Positions 1 through 6,579 of a stretch of DNA of 11,643 bases are shown here, piece after piece. The notes under the pieces are model-generated. The model searched no databases. It was not told the DNA's origin and worked only from the letters and a program-made list of their open reading frames with translations. This stretch comes from Patescibacteria group bacterium (GTDB lineage: Bacteria; Patescibacteriota; Minisyncoccia; Phycocordibacterales; UBA9973): positions 1 through 11,643 of the forward strand of contig JAHJBA010000017.1 in assembly GCA_018813625.1 (NCBI GenBank). Reading direction: 5' to 3'. The first letter of the stretch is position 1, and each line of letters opens with the position of its first letter. The translations under genes were made by a program, and so were the position numbers.

Positions 1-1
1 A

Positions 2-583
2 TATGGTGTTTTTTCATATTCAAACCATGATTCCTTTATTGACTCATTTCCAATTAATTCATCTATGATGGATTTTAGAGATATGATTTTTAATCAAGGT
101 CGTATCCCCTATAATGTGCCCGACTTTGGTAATTTTTATAATAATAAAATCGGTGCATCTCTCATGAGACTTTTGAGGAATATTCCAATTGAAAGAAATA
201 CTGGGGACACAAAAATAAAGAACGATTTTGTTAACAAAAGTTGCCAGATATTAAAAAAGAATAATTTACATCTTTTTTTTGAAGGGGGCAGGACTATTGA
301 TGAAATTAGGCCATGCGTTTCTGGTGTAGCTGAAATTATTTTAAATCTTCTTGAAGAGAATTTTGATTTGATTATTGTCCCTATTTTTATAGATGGTATG
401 AAAAAAGTAATGCCAAGAGAGATTGGGCAAAATTATTTTAAAATATCTTGTCACAGGCATAAAGTTAAAGTAATTTTTGGAAAACCCATTGATTTTTCTG
501 AAATTCTCGATAAAGATTTTTCGAGAGAAAAGAAAATTAATAAAATTAAAAAAAAGGTTAGGGATTCTGTCATTGTCCTTTAA
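2..583 (+). CDS. Lysophospholipid (PlsC-type) acyltransferase, 5'-truncated by window edge
   Basis: The reading frame is open from base 2, so the gene begins outside the window and the ATG at 65 is internal. The frame before it encodes SNHDSFID, which is the HX4D catalytic motif I (His codon 26-28, Asp codon 41-43). Further motifs follow in the family's order: NIPIER as block II, FFEGGRT as block III (usually FPEGTR), and VPIFIDG as block IV. Known family members transfer an acyl chain to the sn-2 position of lysophosphatidate or a related glycerolipid at the inner membrane face. Here the substrate is inferred only, and block III has Gly where Thr is usual. About 193 residues are visible. The N-terminus, possibly with a membrane anchor, is missing. 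The gene ends just before a hairpin terminator and converges on mrdA. Confidence 0.85.
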   Translation, partial: YGVFSYSNHDSFIDSFPINSSMMDFRDMIFNQGRIPYNVPDFGNFYNNKIGASLMRLLRNIPIERNTGDTKIKNDFVNKSCQILKKNNLHLFFEGGRTIDEIRPCVSGVAEIILNLLEENFDLIIVPIFIDGMKKVMPREIGQNYFKISCHRHKVKVIFGKPIDFSEILDKDFSREKKINKIKKKVRDSVIVL

Positions 584-597
584 CAGTAATTTAAAAT

Positions 598-622
598 ACC
601 TCCTAAGCACAGGAGGTTTTTT
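598..622. terminator. Intrinsic terminator between acyltransferase and mrdA
   Basis: Stem ACCTCCT (598-604) pairs with AGGAGGT (611-617) around a six-base loop and is followed on the + strand by a run of T to 622. The T run touches the mrdA stop codon (complement of 621-623). The A-rich flank on the left gives a weaker U tract for the - strand, so it may stop both genes. Confidence 0.8.
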
Positions 623-2315
623 ATTTAAAATATTCTGGAGTGTTTTCGTACATCCAGTCTAAAAGTCCTTTCATTATAAATGAAGCACCGACGCTATTTG
701 ACGAAGGTCCCGCTTCCATCATTACCACAAAAGCGTATTGAGGGTTTTTATAAGGGAAAAAACCAACGACCCATGAGTTCACTTTATTTTTAGCAACTCC
801 GAGTTGGGCAGTACCGGTTTTTGAAGCTACTTGTATATAGGGAACATTGAGGATAGAAGAAGTTCCGTAAAGTACACCATCTCTCATACCCTCATGAATA
901 ACATCAAAATATTCTTTATTTAAATCTACAACAGAAATTTCAGATTCTTTTACCGTATCTCCTAATACAAAATGAGGAGTTATAAGCTTTCCGTAATTAG
1001 CAATAGCAGAAATTGCGCGGGACATTTGAAGAGGGGTGACCTGGAAGCCGTATTGCCCAATGGCGGTGTGGTAAGTATCTCCAATTCTCCATGGGTCATT
1101 TTTAAAGTTTTTTGCTTTCCATTCAGGGCTTGGAATAACTCCTTCTTTTTCATCTGGTAAATCAACCTTTGTTTTTTCACCTATACCAAAAATTTGTGCA
1201 TATTTTTCTATGTTTGCTATTCCTAAACCTTTTTGTTCTTCAAAACCACCTCCTATCTCATAGAAATAAACGTCGGACGAAACAGCAATCGCTTGCCTCA
1301 TGTCAACCCAACCATGGGCTTTCCAATCTTTGAAAATTGATTTTTGATTAGGAAAATATGGATTTGGTATTGAAATTGATCCAGTTGAAAGTATTTTTTT
1401 TGATGGATCTATTATTTTTTCGTTTAGTGCTCCCATAGCAAAAAAAGGTTTTACGATGGATCCGGGGGTATACAATCCAGATATATTTTTATCTAGAAGT
1501 ACTTTTCGTTTATCATTTAGGTAGCCCTTTATTATTTCGCTCTCCTTGCCCAAAGAAAGTATTCCTGAATCATATTCCGGGAAGCTAGTAGACGTTATTA
1601 TTTCCCCATTCTGGGTATTTATCAATATACCTGCTCCCCCGTTAAAAGAGTAATTTTCTGAGAAGCTTTTGATTAAGTCAAACATCTTACTTTGAATTCT
1701 TGAATCGATGGTTGTTATTAATTCTTGCCCATGCTTTGGTGCATTTACAATATTTTCAGAGTGAACCTTTTTTTCTGCATCTATTTCCACTATTTTTGAG
1801 CCATTTTCGCCCTTTATCGTTGAATTATATTGCTTTTCAAGTCCATCCTTGCCTATGAATTCATTTTGCCAATAATTACCAGCCTTATCTTTCATTGGGT
1901 AGCTCACATAACCTAAAAGGTGCGAAAAGCCTGGAGATAAATACATACGGGTAGAAAAATCACTATTCCCATCTTTAATATTCCAAACAAGTTCCTTTTT
2001 ATTTCTATCGTAGATTATTCCCCTATCAGCAAAAATAATTTGTTTTTCTAGAGTATTATTTTGACTCCTTTTTAAGTAGGCCTCACCCTTTAGAATTTGG
2101 AGATATCCTAACCTAGCTGAATATGCTACTCCACATAATATAAAAAAAAATCCAAGAAATAAAATTGTTCTTTTTGAAATTGGTTTTTCTATCCTTCCCT
2201 CGAATTGCTGGCGATCAAAATTTTGCAAATTTTTTGAATCAAGAAAAATTTCGTCTGGTTCTACGAAAAGATTGATATTCTTGGTTTTATTTTTTCCTAT
2301 TTTTTTTCTTCTCAT
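621..2315 (-). CDS. mrdA: Penicillin-binding protein 2 (class B transpeptidase, elongasome)
   Basis: This 564-residue protein has the usual PBP2 layout. A short basic cytoplasmic tail is followed by one membrane anchor (about 49-68), then the class B dimerisation region beginning near DRGIIYDR (97-104), then the transpeptidase domain. Catalytic motifs are visible: SIVK (nucleophile Ser286, Lys289), SSD (346-348, the SxD form found in PBP2 rather than SxN) and KTGTA (499-503). It cross-links peptidoglycan during side-wall growth, normally with RodA, MreC and MreD. It lies 8 nt downstream of a small membrane protein gene and is probably cotranscribed with it. No clear Shine-Dalgarno sequence precedes the ATG. 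FtsI/PBP3 is the alternative; the SxD motif and the MreD-like neighbour favour PBP2. Confidence 0.93.
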   Translation of the reverse strand: MRRKKIGKNKTKNINLFVEPDEIFLDSKNLQNFDRQQFEGRIEKPISKRTILFLGFFFILCGVAYSARLGYLQILKGEAYLKRSQNNTLEKQIIFADRGIIYDRNKKELVWNIKDGNSDFSTRMYLSPGFSHLLGYVSYPMKDKAGNYWQNEFIGKDGLEKQYNSTIKGENGSKIVEIDAEKKVHSENIVNAPKHGQELITTIDSRIQSKMFDLIKSFSENYSFNGGAGILINTQNGEIITSTSFPEYDSGILSLGKESEIIKGYLNDKRKVLLDKNISGLYTPGSIVKPFFAMGALNEKIIDPSKKILSTGSISIPNPYFPNQKSIFKDWKAHGWVDMRQAIAVSSDVYFYEIGGGFEEQKGLGIANIEKYAQIFGIGEKTKVDLPDEKEGVIPSPEWKAKNFKNDPWRIGDTYHTAIGQYGFQVTPLQMSRAISAIANYGKLITPHFVLGDTVKESEISVVDLNKEYFDVIHEGMRDGVLYGTSSILNVPYIQVASKTGTAQLGVAKNKVNSWVVGFFPYKNPQYAFVVMMEAGPSSNSVGASFIMKGLLDWMYENTPEYFK

Positions 2316-2323
2316 TTATTTTT

Positions 2324-2590
2324 TCATCGTTCGTCGTAGAATTTTAATTTTCCCTTTATTAACCTAATTATTATCAAAATTAGAATTGATATAAATAAGG
2401 AAATAAGTACCAGGTTAAAAAATCTAGTTTCTTTCACTCCGAAAAGTAGGTCCGAAATAAAAAAAAGAAAGATCGCTTCTAAAAAGAATGGGAAATAAAA
2501 TGCTCCTAAAAGTGCCAAAAAAATGGACAGCCAAAATGGCATAAAGATTATTGAAAATAACAGAATCAAGATAGCCAAGACTCGAAGCAT
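2324..2590 (-). CDS. Small membrane protein, possible reduced MreD
   Basis: The 88-residue product is almost wholly hydrophobic, with about three membrane segments (roughly 3-34, 36-51 and 57-78) and a basic C-terminal tail (RLIKGKLKFYDER). The segment FFLEAIFLFFISDLLFG resembles the membrane-embedded part of MreD proteins, and the position directly before mrdA is where mreD sits in rod-shape operons. MreD is usually about 160 residues, so this would be a half-length version. The assignment rests on position and hydrophobicity. The start at 2590 is supported by a -10-like TAATAT 8 nt upstream, which would give a near-leaderless mRNA. Confidence 0.55.
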   Translation of the reverse strand: MLRVLAILILLFSIIFMPFWLSIFLALLGAFYFPFFLEAIFLFFISDLLFGVKETRFFNLVLISLFISILILIIIRLIKGKLKFYDER

Positions 2591-2598
2591 ATAGGTTC

Positions 2599-2604
2599 AT
2601 ATTA
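2599..2604 (-). promoter_or_regulatory. Candidate -10 box for the mreD-like/mrdA operon
   Basis: TAATAT on the - strand, directly preceded by TG, lies 8 nt before the ATG at 2590. The -35 region (TTTGTA at 17 bp) is weak. The same CGTGTAATA string precedes topA. Transcription would begin at or next to the start codon. Confidence 0.45.
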
Positions 2605-2651
2605 CACGCTTCACGTAAAAATACAAATTTAAAATTAATATTATAACTTGA

Positions 2652-2683
2652 TTGACAAGTCATTAAAAGGTTGTTAATATAAT
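2652..2683 (+). promoter_or_regulatory. Promoter for the unrecognised gene at 2724
   Basis: A perfect TTGACA (2652-2657) is followed after 17 bp by TAATAT (2675-2680), which overlaps a perfect TATAAT (2678-2683, 20-bp spacing). This gives a leader of about 35 nt. A second -10-like TAAAAT (2711-2716) lies 7 nt before the ATG and could give a leaderless transcript, but it has no -35. Confidence 0.6.
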
Positions 2684-2723
2684 AAAAAATTCTTTGAAAC
2701 ATTGGCTAACTAAAATCATAATT

Positions 2724-3209
2724 ATGGCAAAAGAAATTCCTTTTCAAAAAATAACATTAAGGCCGTTTAACCTTAATGATCAGACTACCTTAAACGCCCT
2801 GGGGGAAAAAATTTGTCCTCCTGAGACTAAAAGGATTCTGATTGATCACATAAATACATGTTATGTGGCTCACAGATTTAAATATCCACAAAAGCCAAAG
2901 GAATTTTACATTATCCCATTTTTGGGGATGCATAAAACCTTTGAGAATTTTTCTCTCAAGCCGCCAGAATTTGCGTGCCTATGGCTACCATCGGTGGCCT
3001 TGAACGCTGAGCAAATTATTGCAGATGCCCCCGAAGATCTTAAGGAATGGCTTTCGATAATTGCGTGGGATTATTGCAGTTTTTCAATATTCAGGTCAAA
3101 CCATGTCCTTGTCGCAGACCTTTCTATGGGATTTCCCACTTTTGTTTTATGGGAAAATAATTATCAATTTAATCCTGAATGCTGTATTTTGGCCGAACCA
3201 TGCGGGTAA
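2724..3209 (+). CDS. Uncharacterised 161-residue protein
   Basis: I do not recognise this family. I chose the ATG at 2724 because the frame's earlier start is only a TTG at 2694 close to the -10 box. The product looks soluble, with no signal peptide or membrane segment. It has seven cysteines (31, 46, 85, 118, 153, 154, 160) and four tryptophans. The cysteines are not spaced as a zinc-ribbon pair, although C153, C154 and C160 cluster at the C-terminus. The gene has its own near-consensus promoter and a clear terminator, so it appears to be a single-gene transcription unit. It is divergent from the wall operon and convergent with tRNA-Gln, and neither neighbour suggests a role. Confidence 0.75.
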   Translation: MAKEIPFQKITLRPFNLNDQTTLNALGEKICPPETKRILIDHINTCYVAHRFKYPQKPKEFYIIPFLGMHKTFENFSLKPPEFACLWLPSVALNAEQIIADAPEDLKEWLSIIAWDYCSFSIFRSNHVLVADLSMGFPTFVLWENNYQFNPECCILAEPCG

Positions 3210-3219
3210 TTAATTTTTA

Positions 3220-3256
3220 AAGAGACCAGCGACATTGTTGTTGGTCTTTTATTTTT
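3220..3256. terminator. Terminator between the unrecognised gene and tRNA-Gln
   Basis: An 11-bp stem (3223-3233 with 3237-3247, two G-U pairs, AGACCA/TGGTCT base) closes a three-base loop and is followed by a T-rich tract to 3256 on the + strand. On the - strand it lies just past the tRNA CCA end and may also end that transcript, though its T tract there is poorer. Confidence 0.75.
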
Positions 3257-3330
3257 TGGCTGGGAGACTTGGAATCGAACCAAGATTCACGGCTTCAAAG
3301 GCCGCTGTCCTACCGTTAGACGATCTCCCA
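3257..3330 (-). tRNA. tRNA-Gln (anticodon UUG), CCA encoded
   Basis: On the - strand a 74-nt cloverleaf can be folded. The acceptor arm TGGGAGA/TCTCCCA has U1-A72, a known tRNA-Gln feature. The anticodon stem is GCGGC/GCCGT with loop CTTTGAA, giving anticodon TTG (reads CAA, and CAG by wobble). The T arm is TTGGTTCGATTCCAAG, and discriminator G73 is followed by an encoded CCA. It stands alone, convergent with the gene to its left. Confidence 0.95.
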
Positions 3331-3382
3331 ATATTTTTATATTTTCAATTTCAAGTTTTTTTATTCTCGATATTTTGTGACC

Positions 3383-3411
3383 ACTATATCACATTTTTTT
3401 TATAAAAGTAA
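3383..3411 (-). promoter_or_regulatory. Candidate extended -10 promoter for tRNA-Gln
   Basis: On the - strand TGATATAGT gives an extended -10 (TATAGT at 3383-3388). The -35 region 17 bp upstream, TTACTT (3406-3411), is poor. The start point would lie about 46 nt before the mature tRNA 5' end, needing trimming by RNase P. Confidence 0.45.
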
Positions 3412-3440
3412 TTGCATTAATATCCTATTTATGTTATCTT
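3412..3440 (+). promoter_or_regulatory. Weak candidate promoter for the 37-codon ORF
   Basis: TTGCAT (3412-3417), a 17-bp spacer and TATCTT (3435-3440) match the sigma70 consensus partially. It would start RNA about 35 nt before the ATG at 3482. The region is so AT-rich that chance matches are expected. Confidence 0.3.
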
Positions 3441-3481
3441 CAAAGTAGGTCGTATTTTGCTAGTTTAACTTATTTTATTTT

Positions 3482-3595
3482 ATGGACGACAATACAAACG
3501 TACCTACTTCTGATGTTCCGGCAACAGAAGAAACAACAACAGAAGGTCAAACTGAAAATCAAACTGAAGGATCTACCGATCAACCTGCAGCATAG
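3482..3595 (+). CDS. Small acidic, Thr/Glu/Gln-rich protein (37 residues)
   Basis: An ATG-to-TAG frame of 37 codons encodes a highly biased peptide beginning MDDNTNVPTSDVPATEE. It has nine Thr, five Glu and four Asp, and no Lys, Arg or His, for a net charge near -9. There are almost no hydrophobic residues, so it should be disordered and soluble. I recognise no domain or signal. Evidence that it is real: the composition is coherent and quite unlike a random frame in AT-rich DNA, and a very strong terminator begins 17 nt after the stop codon. No Shine-Dalgarno sequence is visible. It could instead be a structured non-coding RNA unit. Confidence 0.6.
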   Translation: MDDNTNVPTSDVPATEETTTEGQTENQTEGSTDQPAA

Positions 3596-3612
3596 TCTTT
3601 TACAAATTGACT

Positions 3613-3646
3613 AACAAAACCCCCACTTTCTAGTGGGGGTTTTGTT
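3613..3646. terminator. Strong bidirectional terminator, small ORF / dnaX
   Basis: A perfect 15-bp inverted repeat (3613-3627 with 3632-3646) encloses a four-base loop. The core is CCCCCACT/AGTGGGGG with AAAA and TTTT flanks, so both strands end in a G-rich stem plus U tract. The dnaX stop codon (complement of 3645-3647) lies in its right edge. Confidence 0.92.
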
Positions 3647-4679
3647 ATTGTTTGAGGATTTTTATCAAAGCGAGCTCTAGGGGTAGTTCTGAAATGAAAG
3701 CATGGTCTATGTTTTGATATGCTTCGAGGAGAATTGACAAGGCGGGAGACCGAATCATCCCGGTCTTGTCTTGTTTTATTATTTCTTTTAAGAATTTTAA
3801 GTCGGTGTCAGATAAATCATTGACCATTTCTTTTTCAAGTTTTGGCGCATATTTTAAAACTATCGCCATTCGGAATTTTTGGATGATGAGCTTGATATAT
3901 AATTTAATATCTAGATTTTCACTAGAAGCTTTTCTAATAACCTCAATACCCTCTTCCAGTTTTTTTTCAGCTATGGCGGAAATGAAGTCATTAACCAAGG
4001 TTGTTTTAGGGGCACCCGTTATTTTTTCTACATCTTCCCTCTTTATTTTTTTAGTTTTCGCAAAATTCAAAACTTTTTGCAAAGCGCCAAGTACATCACG
4101 GAAGGACCCATCTCCTAAGATCGCTAGAAGTTCAGCGCTTCCAGCATCAAGCTCAAAACCCTCCTCCTTTGATATTTCTAGGGCCATATTTTTTAATATT
4201 ACATCGGAAGGTTTTTTGAATGTAAATGTTTGACAACGGGAAATTATGGTATCTGGGACTTTCTGAAGTTCTGTTGTGGCAAGAATAAAAATAACATGTT
4301 TAGGTGGCTCTTCTATGGTTTTTAGTAATGCTCCCCATGCATCTCGGGAGAGCATATGAACTTCATCAATGATATAAACTTTATATTTTGAGTCAAAAGG
4401 TAGAACTCTCACACCATCGCGCAATGTTCTTATATCTTCAATTCCTCTGTTTGAGGCAGCATCTATTTCATAAAGATCGTTTTCAGAAATTCCTATCTGG
4501 GAAGCAAAAATCCTCGCCACGGAAGTCTTGCCTGTCCCGCGTGATCCGACAAAAAGGTAGGCATGTGAGACTTTTTCATCTTCCACTGATTTTTCTAAAA
4601 CGGAAACAATATGATCCTGCCCCAGGACCTCTTTGAAGCTTTTTGGCCTATATTTACGATATAATGCTAAATTATCCAT
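3645..4679 (-). CDS. dnaX: DNA polymerase III clamp-loader subunit gamma (short DnaX)
   Basis: The product is the AAA+ motor of the clamp loader that opens and loads the beta clamp. With the ATG at 4679 it has 344 residues; one codon upstream, TTG at 4682, is a less likely start. Visible motifs are Walker A GSRGTGKT (about 45-52), Walker B IIDEVH (about 103-108), sensor 1 ILATTE (132-137), SRC arginine-finger motif (147-149) and sensor 2 GSFRD (191-195). Two family features are missing. The four-cysteine zinc module normally between Walker A and EIDAASN is absent, and the only cysteine is in SRC. There is also no tau-type C-terminal extension. The protein therefore ends after domain III, the collar. 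It is the last gene of the serS operon, starting 12 nt after dus. Confidence 0.93.
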   Translation of the reverse strand: MDNLALYRKYRPKSFKEVLGQDHIVSVLEKSVEDEKVSHAYLFVGSRGTGKTSVARIFASQIGISENDLYEIDAASNRGIEDIRTLRDGVRVLPFDSKYKVYIIDEVHMLSRDAWGALLKTIEEPPKHVIFILATTELQKVPDTIISRCQTFTFKKPSDVILKNMALEISKEEGFELDAGSAELLAILGDGSFRDVLGALQKVLNFAKTKKIKREDVEKITGAPKTTLVNDFISAIAEKKLEEGIEVIRKASSENLDIKLYIKLIIQKFRMAIVLKYAPKLEKEMVNDLSDTDLKFLKEIIKQDKTGMIRSPALSILLEAYQNIDHAFISELPLELALIKILKQ

Positions 4680-4691
4680 CAAAAAAGTATA

Positions 4692-5696
4692 TCAAATTTT
4701 TTTTAAAAAATCATTTATTATCTTTTCTACTTGTTTGGCATTTTTTGTTTCCATTAACTTTGTACGTAAATCTTTTGCCCCATCAAAACCGTTCACATAA
4801 GCTTTAAAGTGTTTTTTCATTACATCAAAATTTTTATATTTAGGTTCTGAAAGTTTTTTATCAAAAATTTGAACATGCTCTATTAAGACTTTTAATTTTT
4901 CTTCGAGCGAAATATTCAAATTTAATTCTGATGAAAAAAACCATGGATTGCCAAAAACTCCGCGACCGATCATTATTCCATCACAACCGTATACAAGGGC
5001 TTTATTTTTCGCATCTTGCAAATCTTTTACGTCACCATTACCGATAAGCAAAACATCTTTACCACTTTTTATAATTAATTTTTTTACCTTTTTGATATGA
5101 TTCCATTCTGCTGGAACAAGCGATAGTTCTTTTTTAGTACGAAGATGAACAGTAAGTGCAGAAATATCTTCTTTAAGTAATTCAGGAATCCAGCTCTCAA
5201 TTTCTTCTTTATGAAAACCGGTTCTTGTTTTTACTGATACAGGGATATTTTTTCCGGAAGATTTTATTCCCGCATGGGCTGATTGAATAATTTTTCGAGC
5301 AAGTTTAGGAGTTTTGATTAGCGCAGATCCAGCGCCTTGGCTTATCACAGATTTATCTGGACAACCCATATTTATATCTATTCCATCAAAACCAAGGCTA
5401 GCTATATACTGACAAGCTGTTTTCATATTCTCAGGATTTGCGCCAAAAACTTGGGCCACGATTGGTCTTTCGCGTTCTGAAAATTTTAAGACATGCGCTA
5501 GTTTTTTTCTGGCAAATTTATTACACAAGCCGTCTGCTGCTACAAATTCTGTCCAGAAAACAATTTTCTCTTTATTTTCCCTGTCTTTACCATATTTTGC
5601 CAAAATATAACGAAAAGCGATATCAGTAACATCCGACATCGGCGCAAGGCAGAAAAAAGGTTTTTTTAATTTTCCCCAAAATCCAGGATCATTCAT
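4692..5696 (-). CDS. tRNA-dihydrouridine synthase, DusB-like
   Basis: This 334-residue flavoenzyme reduces uridine to dihydrouridine in the tRNA D loop using FMN and NAD(P)H. The N-terminal TIM barrel opens with the FMN-binding LAPMSDVTD (18-25). The catalytic cysteine is in NMGCPDK (Cys112). Other FMN and tRNA contacts are VKTRTG (155-160), VHLRT (183-187, where HxR is typical), GNGDV (219-223) and the phosphate-binding IGRGVFGNPW (243-252). The C-terminal helical domain is present. The ATG at 5696 overlaps the end of ftsQ by 8 nt, so the two are translationally linked. Exact subfamily (A, B or C) cannot be fixed from reading alone; the GRG and NMGCP context is closest to DusB. Confidence 0.92.
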   Translation of the reverse strand: MNDPGFWGKLKKPFFCLAPMSDVTDIAFRYILAKYGKDRENKEKIVFWTEFVAADGLCNKFARKKLAHVLKFSERERPIVAQVFGANPENMKTACQYIASLGFDGIDINMGCPDKSVISQGAGSALIKTPKLARKIIQSAHAGIKSSGKNIPVSVKTRTGFHKEEIESWIPELLKEDISALTVHLRTKKELSLVPAEWNHIKKVKKLIIKSGKDVLLIGNGDVKDLQDAKNKALVYGCDGIMIGRGVFGNPWFFSSELNLNISLEEKLKVLIEHVQIFDKKLSEPKYKNFDVMKKHFKAYVNGFDGAKDLRTKLMETKNAKQVEKIINDFLKKI

Positions 5697-6567
5697 TTTT
5701 TAGTTCTTTTGTAAATTTATAGTAAACTTTATTTCCAAACCTCAAGTCAATATACAGAAGAGAAGAATATTTATTTTTAAAATTAGATTGAAGTGGTTCT
5801 GTAGAAAGTGCCGCCTGAAGATTTTCCGCCAGTTTTTCAAAATCAGAATCCATTTTAAAAATTATTCTAGGCCCTATCATGGGTCCATAGGAAAGGGCCA
5901 TATTTCCATCTTCGTTTTCATCTAGCCAAAAGGCAGTTGGCCTTAGATTCAGTTGTTCTAGATTATTTTTAAATGAAATTATATTAACCCAATAATCCTT
6001 TAAAAAGTATGAACCGAGCAACTCACCATTGTTGTGTCCGTAAAATTTGAAGTAGACTTCCCCAGAGAAATACGGCGCTTCGTCAAAAACATACCCTTTG
6101 TTGTCTAGAAAATAACATTTGTTGTCATCATTATTTTTGTTTAATGTTGGTATTGAGATGCCACACCAAAGATATTTTCCTTCATATTCTGAAACTAGGA
6201 CTTCTAGTTTGTCTGGTTCTTCATTACTAAATGAAATATCCTTTATTCTTTTATATTTTTGAAGAAGTTCACTTTTAATTTTTTTCTCTGGGCAAATCAA
6301 AAAATTTGATTTTGGGAAAAGCCATAAATAATTTCCTTCCATATTTGAATTAATTATTTCCTCTATCTTTTCGATACTTACTACTCTATTACCAGATATT
6401 GTAATCTGGCTTATATTTATTTTTTGCCACTTAAAAAGAAAAGAAAGCCCTATAAAAAACATCAAAAAAAATAGAAAAAAGATGATTGTTCTATTTATCA
6501 ACTTTCTTCTCTTCTTTCTCTTAAGCTCTTCCAGTCGTTTTGAGCTTAAAATATTATTTTTTTTCAT
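5689..6567 (-). CDS. ftsQ: FtsQ/DivIB-type cell division protein
   Basis: The 292-residue product has the FtsQ plan. A basic cytoplasmic tail (1-26) is followed by one membrane helix (about 27-46) and an extracytoplasmic POTRA domain (about 50-128). That domain starts ISQITISGNRVVS and ends in an LEVLVSEYEG strand. A beta domain with YFLDNKGYVFDEAP (152-165) follows, ending in a terminal strand YIDLRFGNKVYYK (272-284). In known systems FtsQ links FtsB/FtsL to the septal synthase FtsWI. Sequence identity to model FtsQ proteins looks low, so the name rests on architecture and POTRA pattern. It sits between serS (12 nt gap) and dus (8 nt overlap) rather than in a division and cell wall cluster. 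Confidence 0.85.
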   Translation of the reverse strand: MKKNNILSSKRLEELKRKKRRKLINRTIIFFLFFLMFFIGLSFLFKWQKINISQITISGNRVVSIEKIEEIINSNMEGNYLWLFPKSNFLICPEKKIKSELLQKYKRIKDISFSNEEPDKLEVLVSEYEGKYLWCGISIPTLNKNNDDNKCYFLDNKGYVFDEAPYFSGEVYFKFYGHNNGELLGSYFLKDYWVNIISFKNNLEQLNLRPTAFWLDENEDGNMALSYGPMIGPRIIFKMDSDFEKLAENLQAALSTEPLQSNFKNKYSSLLYIDLRFGNKVYYKFTKELKNE

Positions 6568-6579
6568 CCATTAAAATTA

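Noticed and set aside
65..583. ATG at 65 as the start of the acyltransferase
   Set aside because: The frame is open to base 2, and the catalytic HX4D motif lies at 26-43, upstream of this ATG. The true start is outside the window.
2424..2702. 92-codon frame on the - strand overlapping the mreD-like gene
   Set aside because: It lies in another frame over the hydrophobic gene, crosses the likely promoters and has no coherent domain composition.
3257..3330. tRNA-Gln as an integration (att) site
   Set aside because: I see no second copy of the tRNA 3' end in the window and no integrase gene nearby.
3645..3700. Programmed frameshift in dnaX producing tau and gamma
   Set aside because: No A-AAA-AAG slippery run with a downstream stem is seen near the end of dnaX, and no longer frame continues beyond 3645.
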